Made by a program: the position numbers and the translations under genes | Part shown: piece by piece, positions 17,389-25,127 of the stretch | How the letters are laid out: every line of letters begins with the position of its first letter | Position numbering within the stretch: position 1 is the first letter of the stretch | Source: Streptomyces sp. A012304 | GTDB taxonomy: Bacteria > Actinomycetota > Actinomycetes > Streptomycetales > Streptomycetaceae | NCBI RefSeq assembly: GCF_026008495.1 | Contig: NZ_BQUN01000188.1 | Location: 119,135-178,418, forward strand | DNA: 59,284 nucleotides | Direction of reading: 5' to 3' | Notes under the pieces: model-generated | Told to the model about the DNA's origin: nothing | Database searches by the model: none | Seen by the model: only the letters and a program-made list of their open reading frames with translations

Positions 17389-19872
17389 ATGTACGGAGCC
17401 CGAAGACCAGCATGGCGCCGTCCGCTGCCCCGGGGCAGCACACCCCGGCTGCTGCTGACCGCCCTCATGCTCTTCGCCGCCGCCCTCGGGCTCAGCCCGC
17501 TGGGCGCCCAACCCGCCACCGCCGCCACCAACCTGGTCAAGAACCCCGGCCTGGAGACACTCGACGGGCCCAGCCAGTTCCCGCAGTGCTTCGAGAAGTC
17601 GGGCTGGGGGGACAACGACTTCAGCTTCACCGTCACCGACGACGCCCACTCCGGCAGCCGCGCCGTCCGCATCGAGCTGACCCGGCGCGCCGACGGCGAC
17701 CGCAAGACGATGATGCTGGAGAACACCTGCGCTCCGCAGGTCACGCCGGACCACCAGTACGACCTGTCGTTCTGGTACAAGTCCACGACACCGAACGTGG
17801 CGTTCACCCTCTTCCGGCACGACACCACCCTGGGCTGGGTCTACTGGACCGACCTCAAGACCCTGGAGCAGTCGGCCGGCTGGAGCCGCACCGAGGTCCG
17901 CACCCCGGTCATCCCGCCCGGCACCGACCGGATCACCTGGGGCGGCGCCCTCTACGGCGTCGGCACCCTCACCACCGACGACTACACGATGACCGACGCC
18001 ACCGTCCCCTCCGAGACCGACCCCTGCACCACGGGCGGCACGGGACCGGAGTGCAAGGGCGAGTGGACCGTCCAGACCACCGAGATGCCCGTCCGGGCGA
18101 TCCACTCGGTGCTGCTGCACACCGGCAAGGTCCTGCTGATCGCCGGCTCCGGCAACGACCTCGACATGTTCGAGGCCGGCACCTTCAAGACGTCCGTCTA
18201 CGACCCGGTGGCCGGCACCTACACCGACATCCCGACGCCGGAGGACTTCTTCTGCGCCGGGCACGTCCAGCTGCCCGACGGCCGTGTGCTCGTGATGGGC
18301 GGCAACAAGGACTACGCCGCACCCGACGGCAGCGTCGGCTACAAGGGCCTGCGCTCCAGCTATGTCTTCGACCCGGCGCAGAACAAGTACACCAAGGTCA
18401 ACGACATGCTGGCCGGCCACTGGTACCCGTCGGCGACCGCGATGGGCAACGGTGACGTCGTCTCGCTGGGCGGCCTCGCCGAGGACTCCTCGGGCACGGT
18501 CGTCAACGAGCACTTCTCCCACGCCCAGAACAAGTGGTTGCCGCTCGGCGAGGCCAAGCAGGCCTGGTCCTTCTGGGGCCTGTACCCGTCGATGATCCTG
18601 CTCCAGGACGGCCGCCTCTTCTACACGGGCAGCCATGTCTTCGGCAACGGCCTGCCCGGCACCGGCGCCTCGGTCTACGACTACGACGCCGGCACGATCG
18701 CCGACGTACCCGGTCTGCGCAAGAAGGACGAGCGGGACCAGTCGATGTCGGTGCTGCTGCCGCCCGCCCAGGACCAGAAGGTCATCACCATCGGCGGCGG
18801 CAACCACACCGTCTCGCCCGACGCGCACCGGCTCGTCGACGTCATCGACATGAAGGCCGACTCACCGCGGTACGTGCCCGGGCCGGACCTGCCGCAGGGC
18901 CACTACCAGGACGGCAGCCCGCAGACCGGCGGCGAGGGCAAGGTGTACGTCTCGGCGGTCATCCTCCCGGACGGCAAGGTCCTGGAGACCGGCGGCGCCC
19001 TGCACACCTACCGCGAGGACCCCGTCTTCGAGGCGTCGATGTACGACCCGGCGACCAACACCTTCGAGCCGGGCCTGGCCACCGACCCGGTCCCGCGGAC
19101 CTACCACTCCTCGTCCCTGCTGCTGCCCGACGGCCGTGTGCTGAGCGTCGGCGACAACCCGGGCGACGGCTCCTTCGACCAGCGCGTGTCCGTCTACAAG
19201 CCGCCGTACCTGTTCAAGGGCGACCGGCCGCGGATCACCTCGGTGGCGAACACCACCTGGGCGTACGGCACCGCGCAGCGCATCACGGTCGACAAGCCGG
19301 TGGTCAAGGCGTCCCTGATCCGCCCGGCCGCGATCACCCACTCCTCCGACCCCAACCAGCGCTATGTCGACCTGCCGATGACGGTCGAGGGCAACACCAT
19401 CGACCTCAGCCTGACCAGCAACCCCGACCTGGCCCCGCCCGGCTGGTACATGCTCTCGGTCGTCGACGCGGCCGGCGTGCCGTCGGTGTCGAAGTGGGTG
19501 CGCGTCGGCCCGGACGGCCAGGTCGCCCAGGCCCGCGTCCAGGAGTTCGCGGCGGACCTGGAGGAGGCCCCCGCGAGCAAGCGGAGCACGGCCAGCCCGA
19601 AGAGCAGCGCCAGGACCGACCACCAGCACAACCAGGGCCACAAGGGCCACAAGATGCCCGAGGGCTACGACGGCTGCGACCACGCCTACGGCACCGTCAG
19701 CCAGTGTGTGCCGTGGACGTTCCCGAAGAAGGTCGCCAAGGCGGAGCGGTGCGACTGGCTCCGGGAGAAGGGCTACGGCACCGGCCTGAAGGTCCACGGC
19801 CGCGACCGCCACGGCCTGGACCGCGACCGGGACGGCGTCGCCTGCGCGAAGGGAGACGTGAGCCGGACGTAG
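17389..19872 (+). CDS. Secreted galactose-oxidase-type copper-radical oxidase with Excalibur-like C-terminus
   Basis: An 827-residue exported protein. An N-terminal signal peptide (about 1-45, ending QPATAAT) is followed by a carbohydrate-binding-like beta domain (about 48-205), a seven-bladed Kelch oxidase domain, a DUF1929 domain, a His/Lys-rich linker and a final cysteine-containing domain ending DRDRDGVACA, the Excalibur-type DxDxDGxxC motif. Copper-radical residues can be aligned with galactose oxidase: Cys289 (FFCAGH) and Tyr346 (GHWYPS) for the crosslink, Tyr572-His573 (RTYHSS) and His651 (THSSDPNQ). Spacings 57, 226 and 78 are close to those of the fungal enzyme. GlxA of Streptomyces is the nearest well-known relative. 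The ribosome binding site GGGGGGA precedes ATG 17389. It probably oxidises a primary alcohol of an exported glycan. Confidence 0.9.
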   Translation: MYGARRPAWRRPLPRGSTPRLLLTALMLFAAALGLSPLGAQPATAATNLVKNPGLETLDGPSQFPQCFEKSGWGDNDFSFTVTDDAHSGSRAVRIELTRRADGDRKTMMLENTCAPQVTPDHQYDLSFWYKSTTPNVAFTLFRHDTTLGWVYWTDLKTLEQSAGWSRTEVRTPVIPPGTDRITWGGALYGVGTLTTDDYTMTDATVPSETDPCTTGGTGPECKGEWTVQTTEMPVRAIHSVLLHTGKVLLIAGSGNDLDMFEAGTFKTSVYDPVAGTYTDIPTPEDFFCAGHVQLPDGRVLVMGGNKDYAAPDGSVGYKGLRSSYVFDPAQNKYTKVNDMLAGHWYPSATAMGNGDVVSLGGLAEDSSGTVVNEHFSHAQNKWLPLGEAKQAWSFWGLYPSMILLQDGRLFYTGSHVFGNGLPGTGASVYDYDAGTIADVPGLRKKDERDQSMSVLLPPAQDQKVITIGGGNHTVSPDAHRLVDVIDMKADSPRYVPGPDLPQGHYQDGSPQTGGEGKVYVSAVILPDGKVLETGGALHTYREDPVFEASMYDPATNTFEPGLATDPVPRTYHSSSLLLPDGRVLSVGDNPGDGSFDQRVSVYKPPYLFKGDRPRITSVANTTWAYGTAQRITVDKPVVKASLIRPAAITHSSDPNQRYVDLPMTVEGNTIDLSLTSNPDLAPPGWYMLSVVDAAGVPSVSKWVRVGPDGQVAQARVQEFAADLEEAPASKRSTASPKSSARTDHQHNQGHKGHKMPEGYDGCDHAYGTVSQCVPWTFPKKVAKAERCDWLREKGYGTGLKVHGRDRHGLDRDRDGVACAKGDVSRT

Positions 19873-19874
19873 CG

Positions 19875-20606
19875 TCAGCGCCCGCCCGCGAACTCCGTGA
19901 GGGCGCGCTCCACGATGGCCTCCAGCTGCTCGTGGTGCGCGCCCTTCCAGTACGCCCGCCCGCACTCCCGGCACTGCGCGAACACGTCGTACGACCGCTG
20001 CGTGCCGTGCTGCAACTGGTCGGCGACCTCGTCCTTGGTGGCCTCCTTCAGCAGGCCGTTGCAGGCGGTGCAGCGGCTCCAGGGGCGCAGTTCGGGGGCG
20101 AACCGGTCGAGGACGTCGCGGAGTTGCTCGTCGGGGCGGGTGCTGTAGACGAACGCGCCCGCCCACAGCTCGCGGCGGCGCAGCAGGCCCCGGTCGCGGC
20201 TGAGCATGACCCGCTTCTCGGCGGCCGAGCGGGCGGCGAGCGCCGGGTCCCCGATGTCGGTCGACTCGTACGCCGTGTCCACGCCGAGCAGCCGCAGCCG
20301 GCGGGCGAGGGTGCCGAGATGCACGTCGAGGAGGAAACGCAGCGGCGCGCCCGGCACCCGCTGGGGGCGCGGGACGGGCCGGACGCTCACCGACTCGCCG
20401 TGCGCGGGGATGTGCGAGAACGGCACCTGGGCGCCGTCGACGAGCAGGGTGCCGACCTCGGTCAGCGGGACGCCGAGGGACTCGACGACATGGCCGAGCG
20501 TGGAGACCCCGTCGACGGCGAGGGCGTGGGCGCCGGACCGCCGGGCGTGCGGGACGAACAGGGCCAGTTCGGGGGCGATTTCGACGTGGATCTCGGGTGT
20601 GCTCAC
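19875..20606 (-). CDS. Mut7-C RNase-domain protein with ubiquitin-like N-terminus
   Basis: A 243-residue protein with an N-terminal ubiquitin/ThiS-like domain (about 1-80) and a Mut7-C domain (about 88-235). The latter has the PIN-like start RFLLDVHLGTLARRLRLLG with the conserved Asp, then LSRDRGLL, and a zinc ribbon from CTAC and CREC pairs. Mut7-C domains are predicted RNases; the target in bacteria is unknown. It converges on the oxidase gene with only two bases between the stop codons, so read-through between them is possible. The TetR gene lies 33 bp upstream on the same strand and may share its transcript. Confidence 0.87.
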   Translation of the reverse strand: MSTPEIHVEIAPELALFVPHARRSGAHALAVDGVSTLGHVVESLGVPLTEVGTLLVDGAQVPFSHIPAHGESVSVRPVPRPQRVPGAPLRFLLDVHLGTLARRLRLLGVDTAYESTDIGDPALAARSAAEKRVMLSRDRGLLRRRELWAGAFVYSTRPDEQLRDVLDRFAPELRPWSRCTACNGLLKEATKDEVADQLQHGTQRSYDVFAQCRECGRAYWKGAHHEQLEAIVERALTEFAGGR

Positions 20607-20639
20607 CCGGTCAGGATGGCACGGGGCAGCGGCTGGACC

Positions 20640-21287
20640 TCAGCGGTTTTCCCGCGACAGGCCGCGGTGGAGGACATCCACCGCGCGGTCCATCAGCGCG
20701 GGCAAGTCCTCGGTGTGGTCTTTCTCGGCCCAGTACAGGGAGGTCTCCATCAGGCCGCCGACGAGGGACATCGCGTACACCCGGACCTCCAGGCTGTCGG
20801 GGTCGCGGCCGGTGCGTTCACCGATGGCGGCGCAGAGCATCCGGCCGGTGACCGACATGCTCTCCATCATCCGGGAGCGCACCGCCGGGACCTCGACCAT
20901 CAGCCGGGTGCGCCGCCGGGCCACGTCGAGGCCGTCTCCCAGGTCCGTGCGGACGGCCTCCCGCAGCACGTGCCGGATGCTGTCCGTCCACGGTTCGCCG
21001 GCGGGCCGGGAGCGCAGTTCCGCCAGCAGGGCCGGGTCGCGCTCGTCCGTGAGGACGATGTCCTCCTTGGTCGGGAAGTAGCGCAAGACGGTCGACGGCG
21101 ACACCTCGGCGCGCTCCGCGATCTGCTCGATCGTGGTGGCCTCGTACCCCTGCTCGTCGACGAGCGCGTAGGTCGCGGCGCGGATCGCCTCGCGGGTCTT
21201 GATCTTCTTGCGCTCGCGGAGTCCGAGCCGCGGGCGGTCGGCGGGGGCGGTGGTGCGTGCGGCCGTCATGTGGTCATTGTCGGGCAT
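20640..21287 (-). CDS. TetR-family transcriptional regulator
   Basis: A 215-residue repressor-type protein. The helix-turn-helix lies at about residues 25-70: REAIRAATYALVDEQGYEATTIEQIAERAEV then SPSTVLRYFPTKEDIV. The remainder is the helical ligand-binding and dimer domain (TetR_C_17-like: MVEVPAVRSRMMES). ATG at 21287 is used; the ATG at 21269 is also possible and neither has a strong ribosome binding site. The ligand and targets are unknown; the nearest downstream gene is the Mut7-C protein. Confidence 0.87.
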   Translation of the reverse strand: MPDNDHMTAARTTAPADRPRLGLRERKKIKTREAIRAATYALVDEQGYEATTIEQIAERAEVSPSTVLRYFPTKEDIVLTDERDPALLAELRSRPAGEPWTDSIRHVLREAVRTDLGDGLDVARRRTRLMVEVPAVRSRMMESMSVTGRMLCAAIGERTGRDPDSLEVRVYAMSLVGGLMETSLYWAEKDHTEDLPALMDRAVDVLHRGLSRENR

Positions 21288-21331
21288 CCGCCCCAAGGTG
21301 ACCACGGCCGGGACGCGGGCGGGGGGTACGC

Positions 21332-21367
21332 GAAAAGGGCCACGACCGGCAGGTCATGGCCCTTCTC
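21332..21367 (-). terminator. Hairpin after trhA
   Basis: GAAAAGGGCCAcGACC (21332-21346) pairs with GGTCaTGGCCCTTcTC (21352-21367) around a short loop with few mismatches. On the minus strand it follows the trhA stop by 26 bases and ends in TTTTC. Confidence 0.7.
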
Positions 21368-21393
21368 GGAGGGTGGGGCAGGCGCGGGACGGC

Positions 21394-22107
21394 CTACGCG
21401 TGCTGGTACGCCACCAGCGAGATGCCGACGTAGTGGACGACGAACGCGGCCAGCGTGAGGGAGTGGAAGACCTCGTGGAAACCGAACCAGCGCGGTGAGG
21501 GGTTCGGGCGCTTGATGCCGTAGATCACGCCGCCCGCGCTGTAGAGGACGCCGCCGACGATCACCAGGACGAGGACGGCGATGCCGCCCGTGCGCAGGAA
21601 GTCGGGGAGGAAGAAGACGGCCGCCCAGCCCATCGCGATGTAGCAGGGGGTGTACAGCCAGCGCGGGGCGCCGACCCAGAACACCCGGAAGGCGATCCCG
21701 GCCAGGGCGGCGGCCCAGATACCCCACAGCAGCCACTGCCCCTTGGAGTCCGGCAGGAGCAGCAGGGTCAGCGGGGTGTAGGTGCCCGCGATGATCAGGA
21801 AGATGTTCGCGTGGTCGAGGCGGCGCAGGATGCCGTCCATGCGCGGGGTCCAGTCGCCCCGGTGGTACAGCGCGCTCACGCCGAACAGCAGGCAGGCGGT
21901 CAGGGCGTAGATGCCGCAGGCTATGCGGCCGCGGGTGGAGTCGGCGAGCGCGGTGAGCACGAGGCCCGCGATGAGGGCGGCCGGGAACATCCCGAGATGC
22001 AGCCAGCCGCGGAGCTTGGGCTTGACCGGATGCGGCAAGGAAAGCGCCACGGGACCACGGCCGGCGGCCGGCGTGTCCGTGGGCGCGTCGGGGGCGGACG
22101 CAGTCAT
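21394..22107 (-). CDS. trhA: Hemolysin III / TrhA family membrane protein
   Basis: A 237-residue seven-transmembrane protein of the PAQR-like hemolysin III family. Conserved features are the first segment block LRGWLHLGMFPAALIAGLVL, ALYHRGDW with the conserved His, RLDHANIFLIIAGTYTPL, and the C-terminal FHEVFHSLTLAAFVVHY, whose two histidines with the first one form the presumed metal site. The biochemical role is unsettled, with proposals around membrane-fluidity control. ATG 22107 or 22116 could start it. It matches Rv1085c in the conserved block, where it also runs opposite to its neighbours. Confidence 0.9.
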   Translation of the reverse strand: MTASAPDAPTDTPAAGRGPVALSLPHPVKPKLRGWLHLGMFPAALIAGLVLTALADSTRGRIACGIYALTACLLFGVSALYHRGDWTPRMDGILRRLDHANIFLIIAGTYTPLTLLLLPDSKGQWLLWGIWAAALAGIAFRVFWVGAPRWLYTPCYIAMGWAAVFFLPDFLRTGGIAVLVLVIVGGVLYSAGGVIYGIKRPNPSPRWFGFHEVFHSLTLAAFVVHYVGISLVAYQHA

Positions 22108-22401
22108 GACCCGCATCGTACCGACGGAACCGTAAGTCACGGATCAGTCAGGCGAGATGAGCGGGGAAGAGTGGCCATCGTCTCATGATGGGCGGATTGC
22201 GTGGGGAGGACCCGTCCTGGGTACACGTGGTGAGCCTCACGCCGCTCATCTGTGACGCCCCCTGGACAGATGGGCCGAGGCGTCGGATGATCAAATGAGT
22301 GCAGTCGGCACCGGATGAGCGCTCAGCAGCTCGCTGCGAAGCATCCGGGTCGTGGCCCCCACGGGGCATACAAGGACAAAAACCCTCACCTAGGAGCGAT
22401 C
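22108..22401. promoter_or_regulatory. Divergent trhA/pckG promoter region
   Basis: 294 bp without a gene. It contains two perfect palindromes: GTGAG-C-CTCAC at 22230-22240 and TGAGCGCTCA at 22316-22325. Both share a TGAG half-site and could be operators for pckG, which usually responds to carbon source. A ribosome binding site AGGAG at 22392-22396 serves the pckG GTG start. Confidence 0.5.
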
Positions 22402-24222
22402 GTGGCGCGCGACATCGCAGCTCCCGTCATCCCCACCCAGCACCAGGAACTGATCTCGTGGGTCGACGAGATCGCCGAACTGACCCAGCCGGACAACGTG
22501 GTCTGGTGTGACGGATCCGAAGCCGAGTACCAGCGGCTCTGCGAGGAGCTGGTCGAGAAGGGCACCTTCCGAAAACTCGACCCGATCAAGCGCCCCCACT
22601 CCTACTACGCGGCCTCGGACCCGACGGACGTCGCCCGCGTCGAGGACCGCACCTTCATCTGCTCCGAGAAGGAGGAGGACGCGGGCCCCACGAACCACTG
22701 GAAGGCCCCCGCGGAGATGCGGGAGATCTTCTCCGGCGAGAAGGGCCTCTTCCGGGGCTCGATGCGCGGACGGACGATGTACGTGGTGCCGTTCTGCATG
22801 GGCCCTCTGGGCTCGGACCTCTCCGCGATCGGCGTCGAGATCACCGACTCCGCCTACGTCGCGGTGTCCATGCGCACCATGACCCGTATGGGCCGTCCCG
22901 TCCTGGACGAGCTGGGCTCCGACGGCTTCTTCGTCAAGGCCGTCCACACGCTGGGCGCCCCGCTGGAGCCGGGCCAGGAGGACGTCCCCTGGCCCTGCAA
23001 CCAGACCAAGTACATCTCGCACTTCCCCGAGACCCGCGAGATCTGGTCGTACGGCTCCGGCTACGGCGGCAACGCGCTGCTCGGCAAGAAGTGCTACGCC
23101 CTGCGGATCGCCTCCGTCATGGCCCGGGACGAGGGCTGGCTGGCCGAGCACATGCTGATCCTGAAGCTGACCCCGCCGCAGGGCGAGTCCAAGTACGTCG
23201 CCGCCGCCTTCCCCTCCGCCTGCGGCAAGACCAACCTCGCCATGCTGGAGCCGACGATCTCCGGCTGGACGGTCGAGACGATCGGTGACGACATCGCCTG
23301 GATGCGTTTCGGCGAGGACGGCCGGCTGTACGCGATCAACCCGGAGGCCGGCTTCTTCGGTGTCGCGCCCGGCACGGGCGAGCACACCAACGCCAACGCG
23401 ATGAAGACGCTGTGGGGCAACGCGGTCTTCACCAACGTCGCGCTGACCGACGACAACGACATCTGGTGGGAGGGCATGACCCAGGAGGCACCCGCCCACC
23501 TCACCGACTGGAAGGGCAACGACTGGACGCCCGCGTCGCAGACCCCGGCGGCCCACCCCAACGCCCGCTTCACCGTCCCGGCCGCGCAGTGCCCGATCAT
23601 CGCGCCCGAGTGGGAGGACCCCAAGGGCGTGCCGATCTCGGCGATCCTCTTCGGCGGCCGCCGGGCCACGGCCGTCCCGCTGGTGACGGAGTCCTTCGAC
23701 TGGAACCACGGCGTCTTCCTCGGCGCCAACGTGGCCTCCGAGAAGACCGCCGCCGCCGAGGGCAAGGTCGGTGAGCTGCGCCGCGACCCCTTCGCGATGC
23801 TGCCGTTCTGCGGCTACAACATGGGCGACTACATGGCCCACTGGATCGACGTGGCCAAGGGCAAGGACCAGTCCAAGCTGCCGAAGATCTACTACGTCAA
23901 CTGGTTCCGCAAGAACGACGAGGGCACGTTCGTCTGGCCCGGCTTCGGTGAGAACAGCCGCGTCCTGAAGTGGATCGTGGAGCGCCTGGACGGCAAGGCG
24001 GAGGGCGTCGAGACCCCGATCGGCGTGCTGCCGACGAAGGACGCCCTCGACACCGACGGCCTGGAGCTGTCCGGCTCCGACCTGGAGTTCCTGCTGACGG
24101 TCGACAAGGAGGTGTGGCGCGAGGAGGCCGCCCTGGTCCCCGAGCACCTCAACACCTTCGGTGACCACACGCCCAAGGAGCTGTGGGACGAGTACCACGC
24201 ACTGGTGCAGCGCCTGGGCTGA
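22402..24222 (+). CDS. pckG: Phosphoenolpyruvate carboxykinase (GTP)
   Basis: Converts oxaloacetate plus GTP to phosphoenolpyruvate, GDP and CO2; the gateway of gluconeogenesis and an anaplerotic node. The 606-residue length is right for the GTP class. The kinase-1a P-loop with its hyper-reactive cysteine is visible as ACGKTN (Cys274-Lys276), with GSGYGGNALLGKKC upstream and GDDIAWMRF and FGGRRATAVPLV as metal- and nucleotide-site blocks. Start is the GTG at 22402, six bases after AGGAG. It is monocistronic, with hairpins about 90 and 330 bases past the stop. Confidence 0.97.
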   Translation: MARDIAAPVIPTQHQELISWVDEIAELTQPDNVVWCDGSEAEYQRLCEELVEKGTFRKLDPIKRPHSYYAASDPTDVARVEDRTFICSEKEEDAGPTNHWKAPAEMREIFSGEKGLFRGSMRGRTMYVVPFCMGPLGSDLSAIGVEITDSAYVAVSMRTMTRMGRPVLDELGSDGFFVKAVHTLGAPLEPGQEDVPWPCNQTKYISHFPETREIWSYGSGYGGNALLGKKCYALRIASVMARDEGWLAEHMLILKLTPPQGESKYVAAAFPSACGKTNLAMLEPTISGWTVETIGDDIAWMRFGEDGRLYAINPEAGFFGVAPGTGEHTNANAMKTLWGNAVFTNVALTDDNDIWWEGMTQEAPAHLTDWKGNDWTPASQTPAAHPNARFTVPAAQCPIIAPEWEDPKGVPISAILFGGRRATAVPLVTESFDWNHGVFLGANVASEKTAAAEGKVGELRRDPFAMLPFCGYNMGDYMAHWIDVAKGKDQSKLPKIYYVNWFRKNDEGTFVWPGFGENSRVLKWIVERLDGKAEGVETPIGVLPTKDALDTDGLELSGSDLEFLLTVDKEVWREEAALVPEHLNTFGDHTPKELWDEYHALVQRLG

Positions 24223-24313
24223 GCCCACCCCGAACGCCGCGGCCGGTTACCGAATGTGCCCTGACCAGCAACATCGTCACGGCCGGCCGCGGTGACAGCA
24301 CCAAGACCGGCGA

Positions 24314-24339
24314 GGCTCCGCCCGACGACGTGCGGAGCC
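24314..24339 (+). terminator. Hairpin downstream of pckG
   Basis: Perfect 8-bp stem GGCTCCGC (24314-24321) and GCGGAGCC (24332-24339), 10-base loop, 91 bases after the pckG stop. It is a likely terminator of pckG. The rest of 24223-24552 shows nothing I can support. Confidence 0.55.
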
Positions 24340-24552
24340 CGGGCCCGCCCCGCGCCACCCCGTCCGCCCCGACGGGGAACCGCAGGGCGGGCCTTCGCCT
24401 GTCCGCCCACGGCGCGCCGGCATCAGCTCACGCCGTCCCCGGTCCTGCCGTGGCGACGGAAGTCGCCGCTTTCCAGCAGCGTAGATGGAGGAGCCCTTAC
24501 GGGTGTGACGGCTCCGGCACGGCTCGGAGCGCAAGCAGGCAGTGCGTGGCGC

Positions 24553-24588
24553 CCGGTCCGCGCGTCGCTGCGGGTGCGCGCGGACCGG
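24553..24588. terminator. Strong 12-bp hairpin between pckG and the 24615 gene
   Basis: CCGGTCCGCGCG (24553-24564) pairs perfectly with CGCGCGGACCGG (24577-24588), loop 12. It sits 26 bases beyond the stop of the leftward gene and probably ends that transcript and any read-through from pckG. Confidence 0.75.
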
Positions 24589-24614
24589 GGCCGTTCGGGG
24601 GACCCCGGGAGGGG

Positions 24615-25034
24615 TCAGCCGGCGGTGGCCAGTTCCTGTGCGGCCAGCGCGGCGGTGTGCGCGTCCATGCGCTGCGCCGCGAGGATCGCCGCCGTCGTGT
24701 CCGCGCGGGACGCCGCGACGACCAGCGCGCGGCCCGCGAGGGCGTGCGCCCGCCGGTGCAGATCCGCACGGTGCGACTCGTCGACGGCCGGGGTCGCGCG
24801 GACCGGCGCCCGCCCTCCCCGCAGCCGGGCCACCTGCTGCGCGAGCCGGTCGGCCGCGGTGTCCAGGTCGGCGGAGGGGGCCGAGGCACGCAGCTCGTCG
24901 GTGACGGCGAGCAGCGCCACGAGATGGCCCGCGAGCTGGATGTCCAGCTCTTCCTCGCGAGAACGGCGGGGGAACGTGGAGGGGGTGCCGGCCATCGTGC
25001 TGTGCACCGACTTGGTGCGGATGGGCTCGTACAT
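24615..25034 (-). CDS. Small alpha-helical protein of unknown function
   Basis: A 139-residue, Ala-rich, largely helical protein with no recognised domain. Predicted soluble, with clustered conserved-looking stretches (EEELDIQLAGHLVALL, ADRLAQQVARL, SHRADLHRRAHALAGRALV). The start ATG at 25034 has AGGAGG eight bases upstream, but that site is buried in a hairpin described separately. The gene is alone between two terminators and convergent with pckG. Confidence 0.65.
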   Translation of the reverse strand: MYEPIRTKSVHSTMAGTPSTFPRRSREEELDIQLAGHLVALLAVTDELRASAPSADLDTAADRLAQQVARLRGGRAPVRATPAVDESHRADLHRRAHALAGRALVVAASRADTTAAILAAQRMDAHTAALAAQELATAG

Positions 25035-25035
25035 G

Positions 25036-25071
25036 AGGATGGCCTCCTGTGCTCTGGCAGGAAGCCATCCT
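25036..25071 (-). promoter_or_regulatory. Hairpin enclosing the ribosome binding site of the 24615-25034 gene
   Basis: In the leader just upstream of the start codon, AGGATGGC (25064-25071, minus strand) pairs perfectly with GCCATCCT (25036-25043). Inside it, TTCCTG can pair with CAGGAG, which contains the AGGAGG ribosome binding site. This is the layout of a translational switch or RNA thermometer. TAGGAT at 25067-25072 on the minus strand also looks like a -10 element, so the hairpin sequence could partly be promoter instead. Confidence 0.5.
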
Positions 25072-25127
25072 AGCTTGGATTTCGTCTAAAGTTGAGCTGA
25101 TCGCAAAATTCGGGGCTGTCCGTGGAA

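Noticed and set aside
19875..20606. Toxin of a toxin-antitoxin pair, from the PIN-like Mut7-C fold
   Set aside because: The ubiquitin-like N-terminus and zinc ribbon fit the Mut7-C family, and there is no small antitoxin gene beside it.
24292..25089. 265-codon plus-strand frame after pckG
   Set aside because: It overlaps the better-supported minus-strand gene, contains two strong hairpins and has no recognisable domain or ribosome binding site.
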